A DNA stretch of 64,000 nt, taken from DIGJ01 sp041739345. GTDB taxonomy: Bacteria; Bacillota; Clostridia; Lachnospirales; Lachnospiraceae. This document shows, piece by piece, positions 9,266-18,466 of this stretch; position 1 is the first letter of the stretch, and each line of letters starts with the position of its first letter. The notes under the pieces are model-generated. The model worked only from the letters and a program-made list of their open reading frames with translations, was not told the origin of the DNA and did no database searches. The position numbers were made by a program, and so were the translations under genes. The stretch is from assembly GCA_041739345.1 (NCBI GenBank), contig JBGSNZ010000004.1, positions 1 to 64,000 of the forward strand. The letters run 5' to 3'.

Positions 9266-9367
9266 CTCTGTGCACCATTCGAATCTGGAAAACCATAAAC
9301 CACCGCGCATCTTGCGTGACTTTCCCAAAAGCCCCCGCGTCCGTCCTGCGCCGTTAAACCAGAATTC
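9266..9367. repeat. Family 1 half element, copy E
   Basis: This 100-bp stretch closely matches the right outer arm of copy D (7195-7292), from CTCTGTGC through to GTTAAACCAGAATT; I estimate about 85% identity by eye. The left arm and core are missing. Its terminal 30 bp (9337-9366) are a perfect inverted match to 6498-6527 at the outer end of copy A. It ends 3 nt from the stop codon of the GyrI-like gene, the same placement as copy D after the Wzy-like gene. Confidence 0.8.
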
Positions 9368-9369
9368 TA

Positions 9370-10002
9370 TTATTTCTTCTTTATAGGATGACGTATGACT
9401 GTCTTCAATTTTTCTGGTGCTACCTTACGAGCATCGGATAAATATATTTCATGGTGTAATCTGATATCAGTAATATCATTTACGTATCCTTGCTTCTCTA
9501 AATAGGCATCCATTATAGCAACTGTCGCTGGCTCATTATCAAAGGGTCCTATATGCATAATCTGAACACACAATCCTTCATGAACAGAAAAGAACTCTGC
9601 AAAAGAACAATCCATTTTCTTTTTTCGTATAGCTTCATCTATAGCCCAATTAAAATCTTCTTTTGATACAAAATCTGGGAGTCGAATTACTGAAATCCAG
9701 CGAAAGGTTTCCTTGTTACTATAGTCAACTCCTTCTACACCGTCTTGCCACCAAAAGCCTTCCAATGGTGGTACAACATATTCAAAGAAACCATCAATCT
9801 TGTGTTTTCCCTTATAACTCATTTTGATTGTATATGCGATAGCATAAAGGACACCTATTGCCTGTTTATACTCACCGTCCTCTTCATTTGGATTACCTTT
9901 GCCCCGTACTGCAATATAATTTATTACGGGAATATCAATTATCTCTGGTCTGTTTTTAGGCATATAAATTTCTTTGTACTCTTTTTTATAATCAAACGCC
10001 AT
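9370..10002 (-). CDS. GyrI-like small-molecule-binding domain protein
   Basis: The product of about 210 residues is a stand-alone GyrI-like (effector-binding) domain. It has the MAFDYKKEYKEIYMPKNRPEIIDIP opening typical of these proteins, the IAVRGKGNPNE segment, a central VVPPLEGFWW loop and a terminal LHHEIYLSDARKV strand. The family binds or hydrolyses small hydrophobic or cationic compounds. I chose the ATG at 10002 because AAAGGAG precedes it; the longer frame would run back into the upstream gene. It begins 1 nt after the BtrH-like stop codon, so translation is probably coupled. Confidence 0.8.
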   Translation of the reverse strand: MAFDYKKEYKEIYMPKNRPEIIDIPVINYIAVRGKGNPNEEDGEYKQAIGVLYAIAYTIKMSYKGKHKIDGFFEYVVPPLEGFWWQDGVEGVDYSNKETFRWISVIRLPDFVSKEDFNWAIDEAIRKKKMDCSFAEFFSVHEGLCVQIMHIGPFDNEPATVAIMDAYLEKQGYVNDITDIRLHHEIYLSDARKVAPEKLKTVIRHPIKKK

Positions 10003-10003
10003 T

Positions 10004-11074
10004 TTAATTTTCTCCTTTATAATCTGCAATAATTTGATAAGCCTGTTCTGCATACGTTCCAATCTCAATAAATATATTTGGGATTTCTGATAAACACTCT
10101 TCATTCTGGCAATAGAACCGTATGATACGATTTGTGATATCTTCTATCAGGTGGCCACATTGGCAAAATAAATTGCCAGCATGTGTCCAGTCAATGCGTT
10201 CATACTCTTTACCAAGCTGCAATAATATGTTGCCTAATCTATTATAATTACCATCAAAGCAAATATCTTCTTTTTCAGGAATTCCTAAAATCTCATTTGG
10301 TAGTTTGGGAACCATGCCCAAAAATTCTGTTATTGATACAAGTGCATTTCTATATTCTTCTTTGGAAAATTTATCTTTCCAGGAAGGGAACTCCATTGCA
10401 ATTTTATTGTAAGCATTGATTCCAACAAAGTCAGGTTTTTCACATAACTGTCTCATAGCTTTATTACGAAGGCAGATATCAGCTAATTTGTATTTATCGA
10501 TTGTTTTTTCAAAAAGACTGAATCGAATAAAACCATTTTTATTTCCAACTGCATTCTTATCAATCTGCCATGCCTGTACTAGTTCTGACTGCGGTAATTC
10601 TTGTAATTCTTCCCTATCACAATCATAAATTAATATACAGTCTTTTTCTTCATCGTAACCAACCATCAATACATAATGCATCGGAATATGATTGATATGA
10701 TACATCTTTAGATACGGAAGATAAAACATATCGAGCGGGCCTAATATAACTGGATTACCATTATCAACTTCCCTTTTGATTGATTTTAAAGCATATGTGA
10801 GTGTTCTTCCTTCAGAAATTTGATAGTCTAGGCCAATAATATTCTTAATTTTATCATAAGTTTTTCTCGTCCGTCCATCTGCCACGCTAAACATAAACGG
10901 CCGGTTTTCATCTTTATATTTCAGAAATACCGATTCACCAAAACTACTCAAAGCAAACAGAAATGCACCTGGAAGTATTTGATCTGTTTTTGTAGCATAT
11001 ACATCTTCAATGCCACTCCACATACAGCATCCACTGGATAAATGATGTTTAATATCTAATAATTTTCTACTCAT
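10004..11074 (-). CDS. BtrH N-terminal-domain-like protein
   Basis: The 356-residue protein resembles the butirosin BtrH N-terminal family, which has a papain-like fold. It has an early HHLSSGCCMW segment with a possible catalytic Cys near residue 17, a central His in HYVLMVGYDEEKDCILIYDCD, and an all-helical C-terminal third. BtrH-type proteins act as acyltransferases or peptidase-like enzymes in natural-product pathways; here no biosynthetic cluster is present. It lies between merR (92 bp upstream) and the GyrI-like gene (1 nt downstream), which suggests a role in detoxifying or modifying a small molecule. That function is an inference. Confidence 0.65.
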   Translation of the reverse strand: MSRKLLDIKHHLSSGCCMWSGIEDVYATKTDQILPGAFLFALSSFGESVFLKYKDENRPFMFSVADGRTRKTYDKIKNIIGLDYQISEGRTLTYALKSIKREVDNGNPVILGPLDMFYLPYLKMYHINHIPMHYVLMVGYDEEKDCILIYDCDREELQELPQSELVQAWQIDKNAVGNKNGFIRFSLFEKTIDKYKLADICLRNKAMRQLCEKPDFVGINAYNKIAMEFPSWKDKFSKEEYRNALVSITEFLGMVPKLPNEILGIPEKEDICFDGNYNRLGNILLQLGKEYERIDWTHAGNLFCQCGHLIEDITNRIIRFYCQNEECLSEIPNIFIEIGTYAEQAYQIIADYKGEN

Positions 11075-11166
11075 AAAAAATCCTTTCCATATGGTTATAT
11101 TTTAAAATTGCTGTTCACCATACGAAAAGGATAAACCCTCACACAATACGAGAGTCAATATTAATT

Positions 11167-11988
11167 TTAATTTTTTCTAATTTTTTCTTCTATTGGAAAG
11201 CAAAGCTCCGTTACAAATGCTTTATCATCCAAACAGTTTCCAGGAGAACTATGATAAATAGAAAAAGATTGCCCATTTATCTCCAACTGATTTTTTTCTA
11301 ACCATTCTGCAACGATTATATTAATACCACCAATCTGAGAATAGCATCCTTTAAATACTACAGATGCCACTTCGCGCTCTGGAATTTGGAAAATTGTTAG
11401 CTTTTCATCGCTTCTATATTCCTTGTCTAATGGGAACTGAACTTCTACATCCATCATACCATTATTATCATTAACACCATGATAGATTGCCATGGCTGGT
11501 GATTCTGTGCGAATCTTAATTTTACCGTCTTTGCACAATTTATCTAATTCTCCCCAAAGAACTCCTTCTTCTGGATAAGCATGAATATTTCCCCTATAAC
11601 TTGCCACCCACGTTGGTGCAATTATTTTTCGCACAATGGATAAAGCATAATCTTCCGATTTTTCATCCACATCCATCACTACCTGAATCTGTCTGATTTG
11701 GTCTTTTATTTTTTCTAATTCTCTAAATTTATCCTGCAACTTTACTTGTAAAAAAGCAACGACTTCACACTGCTGCATAAACAGGATTTCTTTTATTTCA
11801 TCAAGTCCAAACCCCATTGCTTTTAATGCTATAATCTGATTTGCTTGTAATAACTGCTCTTTATCATAATAACGGTAACCATTCAGTTCATCCACATGTT
11901 GTGGAACCAATAATGCGATTTTATCATAATTGCGGAGCATATGAATGCTGATAGAAGACAATTCAGCAAATTCACCAATCCTTAACAT
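11167..11988 (-). CDS. MerR family regulator with GyrI-like effector domain
   Basis: The 273-residue protein has an N-terminal MerR winged helix (MLRIGEFAELSSISIHMLRNYDKIALLVP, then GYRYYDKEQL). A dimerisation coiled coil follows (about 75-110), then a C-terminal GyrI-like ligand-binding domain (about 120-270). This is the BmrR/BltR architecture, in which the C-domain binds drugs and the protein activates an adjacent gene. It is the first of three co-directional genes and probably controls the BtrH-like and GyrI-like genes. Confidence 0.85.
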   Translation of the reverse strand: MLRIGEFAELSSISIHMLRNYDKIALLVPQHVDELNGYRYYDKEQLLQANQIIALKAMGFGLDEIKEILFMQQCEVVAFLQVKLQDKFRELEKIKDQIRQIQVVMDVDEKSEDYALSIVRKIIAPTWVASYRGNIHAYPEEGVLWGELDKLCKDGKIKIRTESPAMAIYHGVNDNNGMMDVEVQFPLDKEYRSDEKLTIFQIPEREVASVVFKGCYSQIGGINIIVAEWLEKNQLEINGQSFSIYHSSPGNCLDDKAFVTELCFPIEEKIRKN

Positions 11989-12144
11989 TTTTTGTTCCCT
12001 TCTTTACAATCATATTTGTATCAACCATATGTTGATTGATTTCCTCGCAAGTGGCAATCCTACTATTACATAAAAGTATTCTAACACAGTAAAACACGAT
12101 GCAAAAGAGGATTTAAATCGAAAGGTGACGCAGTAAATTTCCAA

Positions 12145-12173
12145 TTGTTAATTTGGATTAAATTGACTATACT
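12145..12173 (+). promoter_or_regulatory. Promoter of the small membrane protein gene
   Basis: TTGTTA (12145-12150) and TATACT (12168-12173) are spaced 17 bp apart, about 95 bp upstream of the start codon at 12269. Confidence 0.65.
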
Positions 12174-12268
12174 ATAACCAAGAATATAGAAATGCAGGGG
12201 CAAAAAATGGGAGCAAAGACGCAATTGTTATGTAATCTAAACTATCTTTAAAACAGGGGATAATTATT

Positions 12269-12724
12269 ATGAAAATGAAATCTTGTTTAAAATATTTTTT
12301 TATCATCACTTTGATACTTTTAGTTGTATATTTTGGAAATTACTTTTTTAGTCGTAATGGTATTAGCAACAATAATCTGATTTTTTTTAAAGTTAATCCT
12401 TATATATTAGAGATTGTTATTTATGTAAGTTTAGGATTATTACTTGGCTTAGAACATTTCATACACGAAATGAAAAAATCAGGAACGTTGAAAATCAATA
12501 TAACCAAACTTGTATTATTAGGAATCCCATCTTTATATTTTTCACTTTATATTTTCATTTACTTTGGCGTTGGTAGATTTTTACCAAATGTATTAACATA
12601 TCCGATTGCTACTTTGATACGTAATGGCACAAAGTTTATGAATGTATTTCAATTAATATTGGGCTATTCAATTATTACAAGTTTTTATAAAAAATGTGAT
12701 GATATATATAACTTCAAGTTTTAA
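12269..12724 (+). CDS. Small multi-pass membrane protein, unknown function
   Basis: I do not recognise this 151-residue protein. It has about four hydrophobic segments (roughly 8-26, 46-62, 80-103 and 122-140), is rich in Ile, Leu, Phe and Tyr, and has a short basic loop (EMKKSGTLKINITK). A GGGG-containing site and a good promoter precede it. It is convergent with ileS, with fold-back copy B filling the 274-bp gap. Its base composition is more AT-rich than its neighbours', which could indicate acquisition. Confidence 0.6.
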   Translation: MKMKSCLKYFFIITLILLVVYFGNYFFSRNGISNNNLIFFKVNPYILEIVIYVSLGLLLGLEHFIHEMKKSGTLKINITKLVLLGIPSLYFSLYIFIYFGVGRFLPNVLTYPIATLIRNGTKFMNVFQLILGYSIITSFYKKCDDIYNFKF

Positions 12725-12739
12725 TAGAAATATCAGACA

Positions 12740-12980
12740 GCGGGAATTTGTTTAAAGCCAGGAAAAAGCGGACGATACACTACAATAGAAATCCAAATAC
12801 GGACGGGTGTGTTTTCGAATCATTTTAGCATGTTCGGCGGAAACTCTATAGAATAATCAGCTCCCATAAGAGCTGATTATTCTATGTTTAGAGGTTCTGT
12901 CGAACGCCAATGCGGCTGATTCGTAAACACACCCGTCCGTATTTGGATTTCTACTCAAATTCCTAGTCCTGCTTTTTCCG
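12740..12980. repeat. Family 1 fold-back element, copy B
   Basis: Arms at 12786-12822 and 12917-12953 pair at 36 of 37 positions. Inside, GCATGTTCGGCGGAAACTCTA pairs imperfectly with TTAGAGGTTCTGTCGAAC. The apical stem 12848-12863/12870-12885 is a perfect 16 bp with loop CCATAA. Outside the main stem, AGGAAAAAGCGG and its partner CTGCTTTTTCCG extend the fold. It fills the gap between two convergent genes and might act as a bidirectional 3' end, although no U-tract follows the stems. Confidence 0.85.
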
Positions 12981-12998
12981 TGACTCTTTATTTGTGAC

Positions 12999-15900
12999 TT
13001 ATGCTCTTTTCTCAACCGCAAGCGTTACATCTTCGCCATTGATACTCCATTCTTTCACAGAGCCTTTCACTTCGCCATACACAACAGCATTCGCAAGTAC
13101 CTTGCTCATAACCGCTGTTTCATTTTTCTTTAATACTTCTGCAATCTTATCATTGCCTTTTACATATACATTAATGTGATCCATTACTTCAAAGTCTGCC
13201 TCTTTACGCATGGTCTGGATCTTGCTAATCATTTCAAGTACAAATCCTTCTTCGAGTAATTCTTCGGATAAGTTGGTATCAAGTACAACGGTTATTCCAT
13301 AGTTGGACTCTGACATATAACCTTCCATTTGTGCAGCATCGATAAGTAAATCATCTTTTTCAAGTACTTCTTCCACGCCATCTAAGGTAATTGTCAGGGT
13401 TCCTTTTTCATTTAATTCATCCATTGACTTATTACCATCTAAAGTTGCAAGAACTTCTTTTAATGCATTTAACTGCTTTCCAAATCTACGTCCCAAGGTC
13501 TTCAACTGAGGCTTGAAGCTATAAGAAGTAAAGTTTCTAACATCATTTGCAAATACTACTTCTTTTACATTTAATTCTTCCTCAATAATTTCGGTATAGA
13601 ACTTAGATAATTCGGTTTCCGCTTTTACATACATGGTTGCAATTGGCTGACGATTTTTTATATTTGCATTATTTCTGCAAGCACGGCCCAATACAACAAT
13701 ATCAAGAACCTCTTCCATTTCTTTTTCTAATACGGTATCAATCCATTCATTCTTTGCTTGTGGGAAATCACACAAGTGAATGCTTTCTAGCGCGGATTTA
13801 TCGATACTGCATACTAAGTTTCTGTAGATGTCTTCTGTCATAAATGGAACCATTGGAGCTGCTGCCTTACTTATGGTTACTAATGCGGTATAAAGTGTCA
13901 TATAAGCATTAATCTTATCCTGCTCCATGCCCTTTGCCCAGAAACGCTCTCTTCCGCGTCTTACATACCAGTTACTCATCTCATCCACAAAATCCTGGAG
14001 TGCTCTTGCTGTTTCAGGAATCTTATAATTTTCTAGATTTTCATCCACAGTCTTCACAACGGTATTTAAGCGGGATAATAACCATTTATCCATAACGCTA
14101 AGTTTTTCATAATCCAAGCTATATTTCGTTGCATCAAAGCCATCAATATTTGCATATAGTACAAAGAATGCATAGGTATTCCAAAGTGTTCCCATGAACT
14201 TTCTCTGACCTTCTTGTACTGCTTTTCCGTGGAAACGATTTGGAAGCCATGGTGCACTATTAACATAGAAGTACCAGCGAATTGCATCTGCTCCATATTC
14301 GTTCAATGCATCAAATGGGTCCACTGCATTTCCTTTGGATTTTGACATCTTCTGTCCATTTTCATCCTGAACATGACCTAGAACGATAACATTCTTGTAA
14401 GGTGCTTGGTTAAATAACAAAGTAGATTCTGCTAATAACGAATAGAACCATCCTCTCGTCTGATCAACCGCTTCCGAAATAAAGTCTGCAGGGAACTGTG
14501 CTTCAAATAATTCTTTGTTTTCAAATGGATAATGATGCTGTGCAAATGGCATTGCTCCAGAATCGAACCAACAGTCGATTACTTCTGGTACGCGGTGCAT
14601 TTCCTTACCACACTTCTCACACTCAAATGTTACATTATCAATGAATGGGCGGTGAAGCTCGATATCCTCTGGGCAGTTATTGGAACGCTCTTTAAGCTCT
14701 TCAATACTTCCGATTGAATGCATATGACCACATTCACACTCCCAAATATTAAGAGGAGTACCCCAATAACGGTTACGGCTTACACTCCAATCTTGTACAT
14801 TTTCCAACCAGTCACCGAAACGACCTTTTCCAATATTTTCCGGTATCCAGTTAATGGTGTTATTGTTACGAATTAAATCTTCTTTTACTGCGGTCATTTT
14901 AATAAACCAGGATTCTCTTGCATAGTAAATAAGTGGTGTATCGCATCTCCAGCAGAATGGATAACTATGCTCAAATTTAAGAGATTTAAATAATAATTTC
15001 TTTTCCCCTAATAAACGGAACACGATTTCATCTGCTTTTTTACAAAATACGCCTGCCATATCGGTACATTCTGCCTTCATCTGTCCTTTTTCATCGACCA
15101 ACTGAAGGAATGGAAGGTCATAGTTACGACCAACGTTCGCATCATCTTCACCAAATGCAGGTGCAATATGAACGACTCCGGTACCATCGGAAAGGGTTAC
15201 ATAGTTATCACAAGTAACATAAAATGCCTTTTTATTGTAAACCATGGAACGGTCACCTATATCTCCCACTGTTCCATCTGGGTTATTGAATCCATAATCA
15301 AAAAGTGGAAGGTACTGCGTGTACTCTAACTCTTTTCCTATATAAGATTCTACGATTTCATAAGCTCCTTCGATAACCGATAGCAACGCTTCTGCTAAAA
15401 TATAGTATTCTACGCCTACTGCAGTATCTTCTTCGCCTTCTTTTACGACATCCTTCTTCTCATTTACAGAAACTTTTACTTTGACATATGTTTCATTTGG
15501 ATTAACGCAAAGTGCAACATTAGAAGGAAGTGTCCATGGTGTTGTCGTCCAAGCTAAGATAAATTCGCCTTCTTTTCCCTTCAATGGGAATTTGGCAATT
15601 GCGGATTTTTCTTTTACATCTTTATAGCCTTGTGCTACTTCATGTGAAGAAAGTGGAGTTCCACATCTTGGACAGTAAGGTACAATTTTGTATCCTTTAT
15701 AAAGAAGCTTCTTGTCCCAGATTTGCTTTAATGCCCACCATTCGGATTCGATAAAATTGTTGTGGTAAGTTACATATGGATCTTCCATATCTGCCCAAAA
15801 TCCAACCGTTCCAGAAAAATCTTCCCACATACCTTTATATTTCCATACGGATTCCTTACATTTATCGATAAATGGTTCCAAGCCGTATTCTTCGATTTGC

Positions 15901-16223
15901 TCTTTTCCATCAAGACCTAACAGTTTTTCTACTTCAAGCTCTACAGGAAGACCGTGTGTATCCCATCCAGCTTTTCTTGGAACCATATAACCTTTCATGG
16001 TACGATATCTCGGAATCATATCCTTAATGACACGGGTTAAAACGTGTCCGATATGTGGTTTACCATTTGCGGTTGGCGGTCCATCATAGAAGGTATAGGT
16101 CTCTCCTTCTTTTCTATTTTCCATGCTTTTTTCAAAAATCTCATTTGCTTTCCAAAAGGATTCTACTTGCTTTTCTCGGTCAACAAAATTGAGGTTCGTT
16201 GATACTTTTTCATACATTGACAT
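12999..16223 (-). CDS. ileS: Isoleucyl-tRNA synthetase, type II (eukaryotic-like)
   Basis: The 1074-residue class I synthetase charges tRNA-Ile. HIGH is seen in GKPHIGHVLT near residue 50 and KMSKS in GQKMSKSKGN. The editing domain and anticodon-binding domain are both present. Length and sequence (for example GFWADMEDPYVTYHNNFIESEWW and WSVSRNRYWGTPLNIW) fit the type II branch, whose members often tolerate mupirocin. I chose the ATG at 16223 because GGAAGG precedes it and the family start MYEKV follows. The longer frame extends into leader RNA. It is controlled by an upstream T-box. Confidence 0.95.
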   Translation of the reverse strand: MSMYEKVSTNLNFVDREKQVESFWKANEIFEKSMENRKEGETYTFYDGPPTANGKPHIGHVLTRVIKDMIPRYRTMKGYMVPRKAGWDTHGLPVELEVEKLLGLDGKEQIEEYGLEPFIDKCKESVWKYKGMWEDFSGTVGFWADMEDPYVTYHNNFIESEWWALKQIWDKKLLYKGYKIVPYCPRCGTPLSSHEVAQGYKDVKEKSAIAKFPLKGKEGEFILAWTTTPWTLPSNVALCVNPNETYVKVKVSVNEKKDVVKEGEEDTAVGVEYYILAEALLSVIEGAYEIVESYIGKELEYTQYLPLFDYGFNNPDGTVGDIGDRSMVYNKKAFYVTCDNYVTLSDGTGVVHIAPAFGEDDANVGRNYDLPFLQLVDEKGQMKAECTDMAGVFCKKADEIVFRLLGEKKLLFKSLKFEHSYPFCWRCDTPLIYYARESWFIKMTAVKEDLIRNNNTINWIPENIGKGRFGDWLENVQDWSVSRNRYWGTPLNIWECECGHMHSIGSIEELKERSNNCPEDIELHRPFIDNVTFECEKCGKEMHRVPEVIDCWFDSGAMPFAQHHYPFENKELFEAQFPADFISEAVDQTRGWFYSLLAESTLLFNQAPYKNVIVLGHVQDENGQKMSKSKGNAVDPFDALNEYGADAIRWYFYVNSAPWLPNRFHGKAVQEGQRKFMGTLWNTYAFFVLYANIDGFDATKYSLDYEKLSVMDKWLLSRLNTVVKTVDENLENYKIPETARALQDFVDEMSNWYVRRGRERFWAKGMEQDKINAYMTLYTALVTISKAAAPMVPFMTEDIYRNLVCSIDKSALESIHLCDFPQAKNEWIDTVLEKEMEEVLDIVVLGRACRNNANIKNRQPIATMYVKAETELSKFYTEIIEEELNVKEVVFANDVRNFTSYSFKPQLKTLGRRFGKQLNALKEVLATLDGNKSMDELNEKGTLTITLDGVEEVLEKDDLLIDAAQMEGYMSESNYGITVVLDTNLSEELLEEGFVLEMISKIQTMRKEADFEVMDHINVYVKGNDKIAEVLKKNETAVMSKVLANAVVYGEVKGSVKEWSINGEDVTLAVEKRA

Positions 16224-16303
16224 GATATATTTTCCTTCCTTTTTAATAATTCTTCGCCGTGCGCTTTTGCCCGATAACGACGTGCACATTACCCAGTTCT
16301 TCC

Positions 16304-16426
16304 GACGTGCGCATTCTTCTTGAATCGCTTTGCTTATCAAGAAGCACGCGGGCTTCGCCCTATAAAATTCAGTAAATGATGATTTATGTGCTAGCACACA
16401 TCATCATTCACTGAATTTTGCACGTC
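16304..16426 (-). ncRNA. Family 2 cloverleaf-like element in the ileS leader
   Basis: A 7-bp closing stem pairs GACGTGC (16304-16310) with GCACGTC (16420-16426). It encloses three helices: a long stem at 16364-16419 (AAAATTCAGT/ACTGAATTTT plus inner pairs), a GGGC/GCCC hairpin at 16350-16360, and CTTCTTGA/TCAAGAAG at 16316-16323/16337-16344. The same layout, size and flanks occur in the proS leader with different stem sequences. It lies 20 nt beyond the T-box terminator and 80 nt before the start codon, so read-through transcripts carry it. Confidence 0.65.
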
Positions 16427-16446
16427 TCATTGCCATCACGATAAAT

Positions 16447-16680
16447 GGCCCCCATCCCTTAACAGGATGAGAGCCAATGCTTTCATTATACCACCCGTAC
16501 TACAATACAGTTTCCATATAACGGTGGATACCGGCGGGGCCTACTAGTTTTCACTTTTGACCTGCAACTTAGGAGTGATATTCAACTTACCATACTTAGA
16601 CCGGGTTTCCACTGTCTCCGGCTCACTCTGCTTTTCTAAATAAGTCTACTGTCTCCGTCTACGTCTTTTTCATATACGTT
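16447..16680 (-). promoter_or_regulatory. T-box leader of ileS with terminator
   Basis: On the minus strand the leader shows a Stem I-like region with a candidate Ile specifier ATC (complement of 16577-16579). A CCGGTATCCACCGTTA segment typical of T-boxes follows. GGGTGGTA (about 16489-16496) corresponds to the T-box antiterminator core, though it is followed by TAATG rather than the usual CCGCG. A terminator stem (16447-16458/16464-16475) follows, with a poor U-tract. Uncharged tRNA-Ile should favour read-through into ileS. Confidence 0.8.
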
Positions 16681-16687
16681 AACTATG

Positions 16688-16716
16688 AATATAGTATAAA
16701 ATTTATTGATTGTCAA
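16688..16716 (-). promoter_or_regulatory. Promoter of the ileS T-box leader
   Basis: On the minus strand TTGACA (16711-16716) and TATATT (16688-16693) are separated by 17 bp, directly upstream of the T-box leader. Confidence 0.75.
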
Positions 16717-16744
16717 CTTTTTTAATGCTTTGATATTCATATTT

Positions 16745-18466
16745 TTATTGTCCTTTTATGACCGCATACCCTCCATCCTTTAAGTTAAATTTGATATTCC
16801 CCTCTTGTGTGCCATTAGAATAAGTAAATGTACTATTACGTTTTGTAAAACCATCCGGAAAATCTTCAATCAGCCACCCCTCACCCCTCTTTATGGTAAC
16901 TTTACAGTTTTTATATCCATTATCAGATTCTAAATCCAAATAACTATTGGAAGAAACGATAGCGTTCAAGCCTCCTGTAAATTGATTTGGAATTATATAG
17001 GATATTGAAGAATTATACATATCCGCATTGATATTTCCAACGGTTTGGAACACACCATTAAAATTAACAGTAGCTGTTTTTACCTGCAAATTAATATCCC
17101 CATAAATAATATCGGGAACATACATAACCGCAGATGAGTATACCGACTCTTTTCCAAGGTAAGATATGTGTATCTTCCAATTGCCGCTTTTATTTTCAAC
17201 AGAAACATTGTATAAGGTACTGTTGTAATCTACGGCTATTTCTTTATCTGATGTAGTAACCAAATCAACAGCCGCATTGTTATCTATTGTAATATCGACA
17301 TTAGGGCTATCAACAAGCGTAAAACTATCTGTTTTTGCCGTTTTATCTCGAGGATAAGCTTTATCATCCAGTTTCCATGGTTTGTAATCAAGTTTTTCGT
17401 TAACATCTACTAAATTATCGGATTTATCAATAGTCCCTGCTGTATATGCACCTGCAAAAGTAGCTCCAGCTAAAAACATAGAACTTAACAATATTGATAT
17501 AAAAATTATTATTTTTGATTTTTTTCTAAAACTCAAAATTGAACCCAACCTTTCTTTTAACAGTTTTGTATTCTCACTTAATGTTATTGATACAATAGAA
17601 TCACTGTATGTGCCTTCCGTCTTTATGGTTGCCAATAGCGTATCCCCATACTGTATTCGACCTTTTTCATCCAAGCCTTTCAGTATTACTTCATCACAGG
17701 ACAACTCGCAATTCTTATTAATTTCACGATTTATAATATAAACAAGGGGATTAAACCAATGCAGGCACACCGTAATTTGTATAAGCCATTTATAGAAAAT
17801 ATCAAATCGCTTATAGTGAATCAACTCATGTAAAAAAACATTATACAATTCGCCATCATCCAGTTCCAGTTTGGGGATAATGATGATGGGACGGAAAATA
17901 CCGACAAGCATTGGTGATGCTACCAGCTGGTTGACGTAAATTGGCAAAGGCTTTTTTATCCCTACTTCCGTTAATACTTCCTTATATACTGTTAAAAACT
18001 TTTCCTCCTCAATCCTGTGTGTTCCCGCTTTAACATAACGGATAAAGCTATGATAGCTTGTTATCTTTCTAACAAAAAACAAAACAGCAACACCGAGCCA
18101 CAGCAACCAAATACTGCTTTTTATATCATTCCAATAATTCGGTGAGGACTCTGAAAAAATAAATTTTTCAGTGTTTTGTGAAACCACTCTCCCTGAAAAA
18201 TTATCCGTTTGAGCTGGAATTTGTTCCTTCTCCACTAATGCAGTAGAATATGTAGTGTTATTTTCCAAATAATAAAACAAACTGCCGACCACACTAGTCT
18301 CAGGTGTGAACGGTATTAAAAATCGTAGTATTATGATAAGCCAAATATAATATTGGCATCGTTTACTCAATCTATTTTTTATTAGCGGTTTTATTAAAAA
18401 CAACACAAGAGCAAGTATTGACCCTGAAACAGACAATGAAAAAAACATTTTAAATATCACATTCAT
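16745..18466 (-). CDS. BlaR1/MecR1-like M56 metallopeptidase with C-terminal beta-repeat domain
   Basis: The 573-residue membrane protein has an N-terminal group of hydrophobic segments and an M56 zinc-peptidase site, HELIH at 213-217, followed by the downstream ELSCDE. One more membrane segment lies near residue 325. In BlaR1 an extracellular penicillin-binding domain follows; here the last 200 residues instead look like a DUF4097-type repetitive beta region (VDITIDNNAAVDLVTTSDKEIAVDY and later strands). The signal sensed is therefore probably not a beta-lactam acylating a serine. The start overlaps blaI by 17 bp, so the two are coupled. Confidence 0.8.
   Translation of the reverse strand: MNVIFKMFFSLSVSGSILALVLFLIKPLIKNRLSKRCQYYIWLIIILRFLIPFTPETSVVGSLFYYLENNTTYSTALVEKEQIPAQTDNFSGRVVSQNTEKFIFSESSPNYWNDIKSSIWLLWLGVAVLFFVRKITSYHSFIRYVKAGTHRIEEEKFLTVYKEVLTEVGIKKPLPIYVNQLVASPMLVGIFRPIIIIPKLELDDGELYNVFLHELIHYKRFDIFYKWLIQITVCLHWFNPLVYIINREINKNCELSCDEVILKGLDEKGRIQYGDTLLATIKTEGTYSDSIVSITLSENTKLLKERLGSILSFRKKSKIIIFISILLSSMFLAGATFAGAYTAGTIDKSDNLVDVNEKLDYKPWKLDDKAYPRDKTAKTDSFTLVDSPNVDITIDNNAAVDLVTTSDKEIAVDYNSTLYNVSVENKSGNWKIHISYLGKESVYSSAVMYVPDIIYGDINLQVKTATVNFNGVFQTVGNINADMYNSSISYIIPNQFTGGLNAIVSSNSYLDLESDNGYKNCKVTIKRGEGWLIEDFPDGFTKRNSTFTYSNGTQEGNIKFNLKDGGYAVIKGQ

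Noticed and set aside
6498..9366. Integron-like attC sites (GTTTAAC and GTTAAAC match the RYYYAAC/GTTRRRY core pattern at fold-back ends).
   Set aside because: The elements are much longer than known attC sites, the core match is short and expected by chance in AT-rich DNA, and no integron integrase lies in the window. The gene-plus-palindrome resemblance is kept only as an analogy.
16224..16397. N-terminal extension of ileS.
   Set aside because: The extra 58 residues run through the family 2 element; the ATG at 16223 has a ribosome site and matches the family start.
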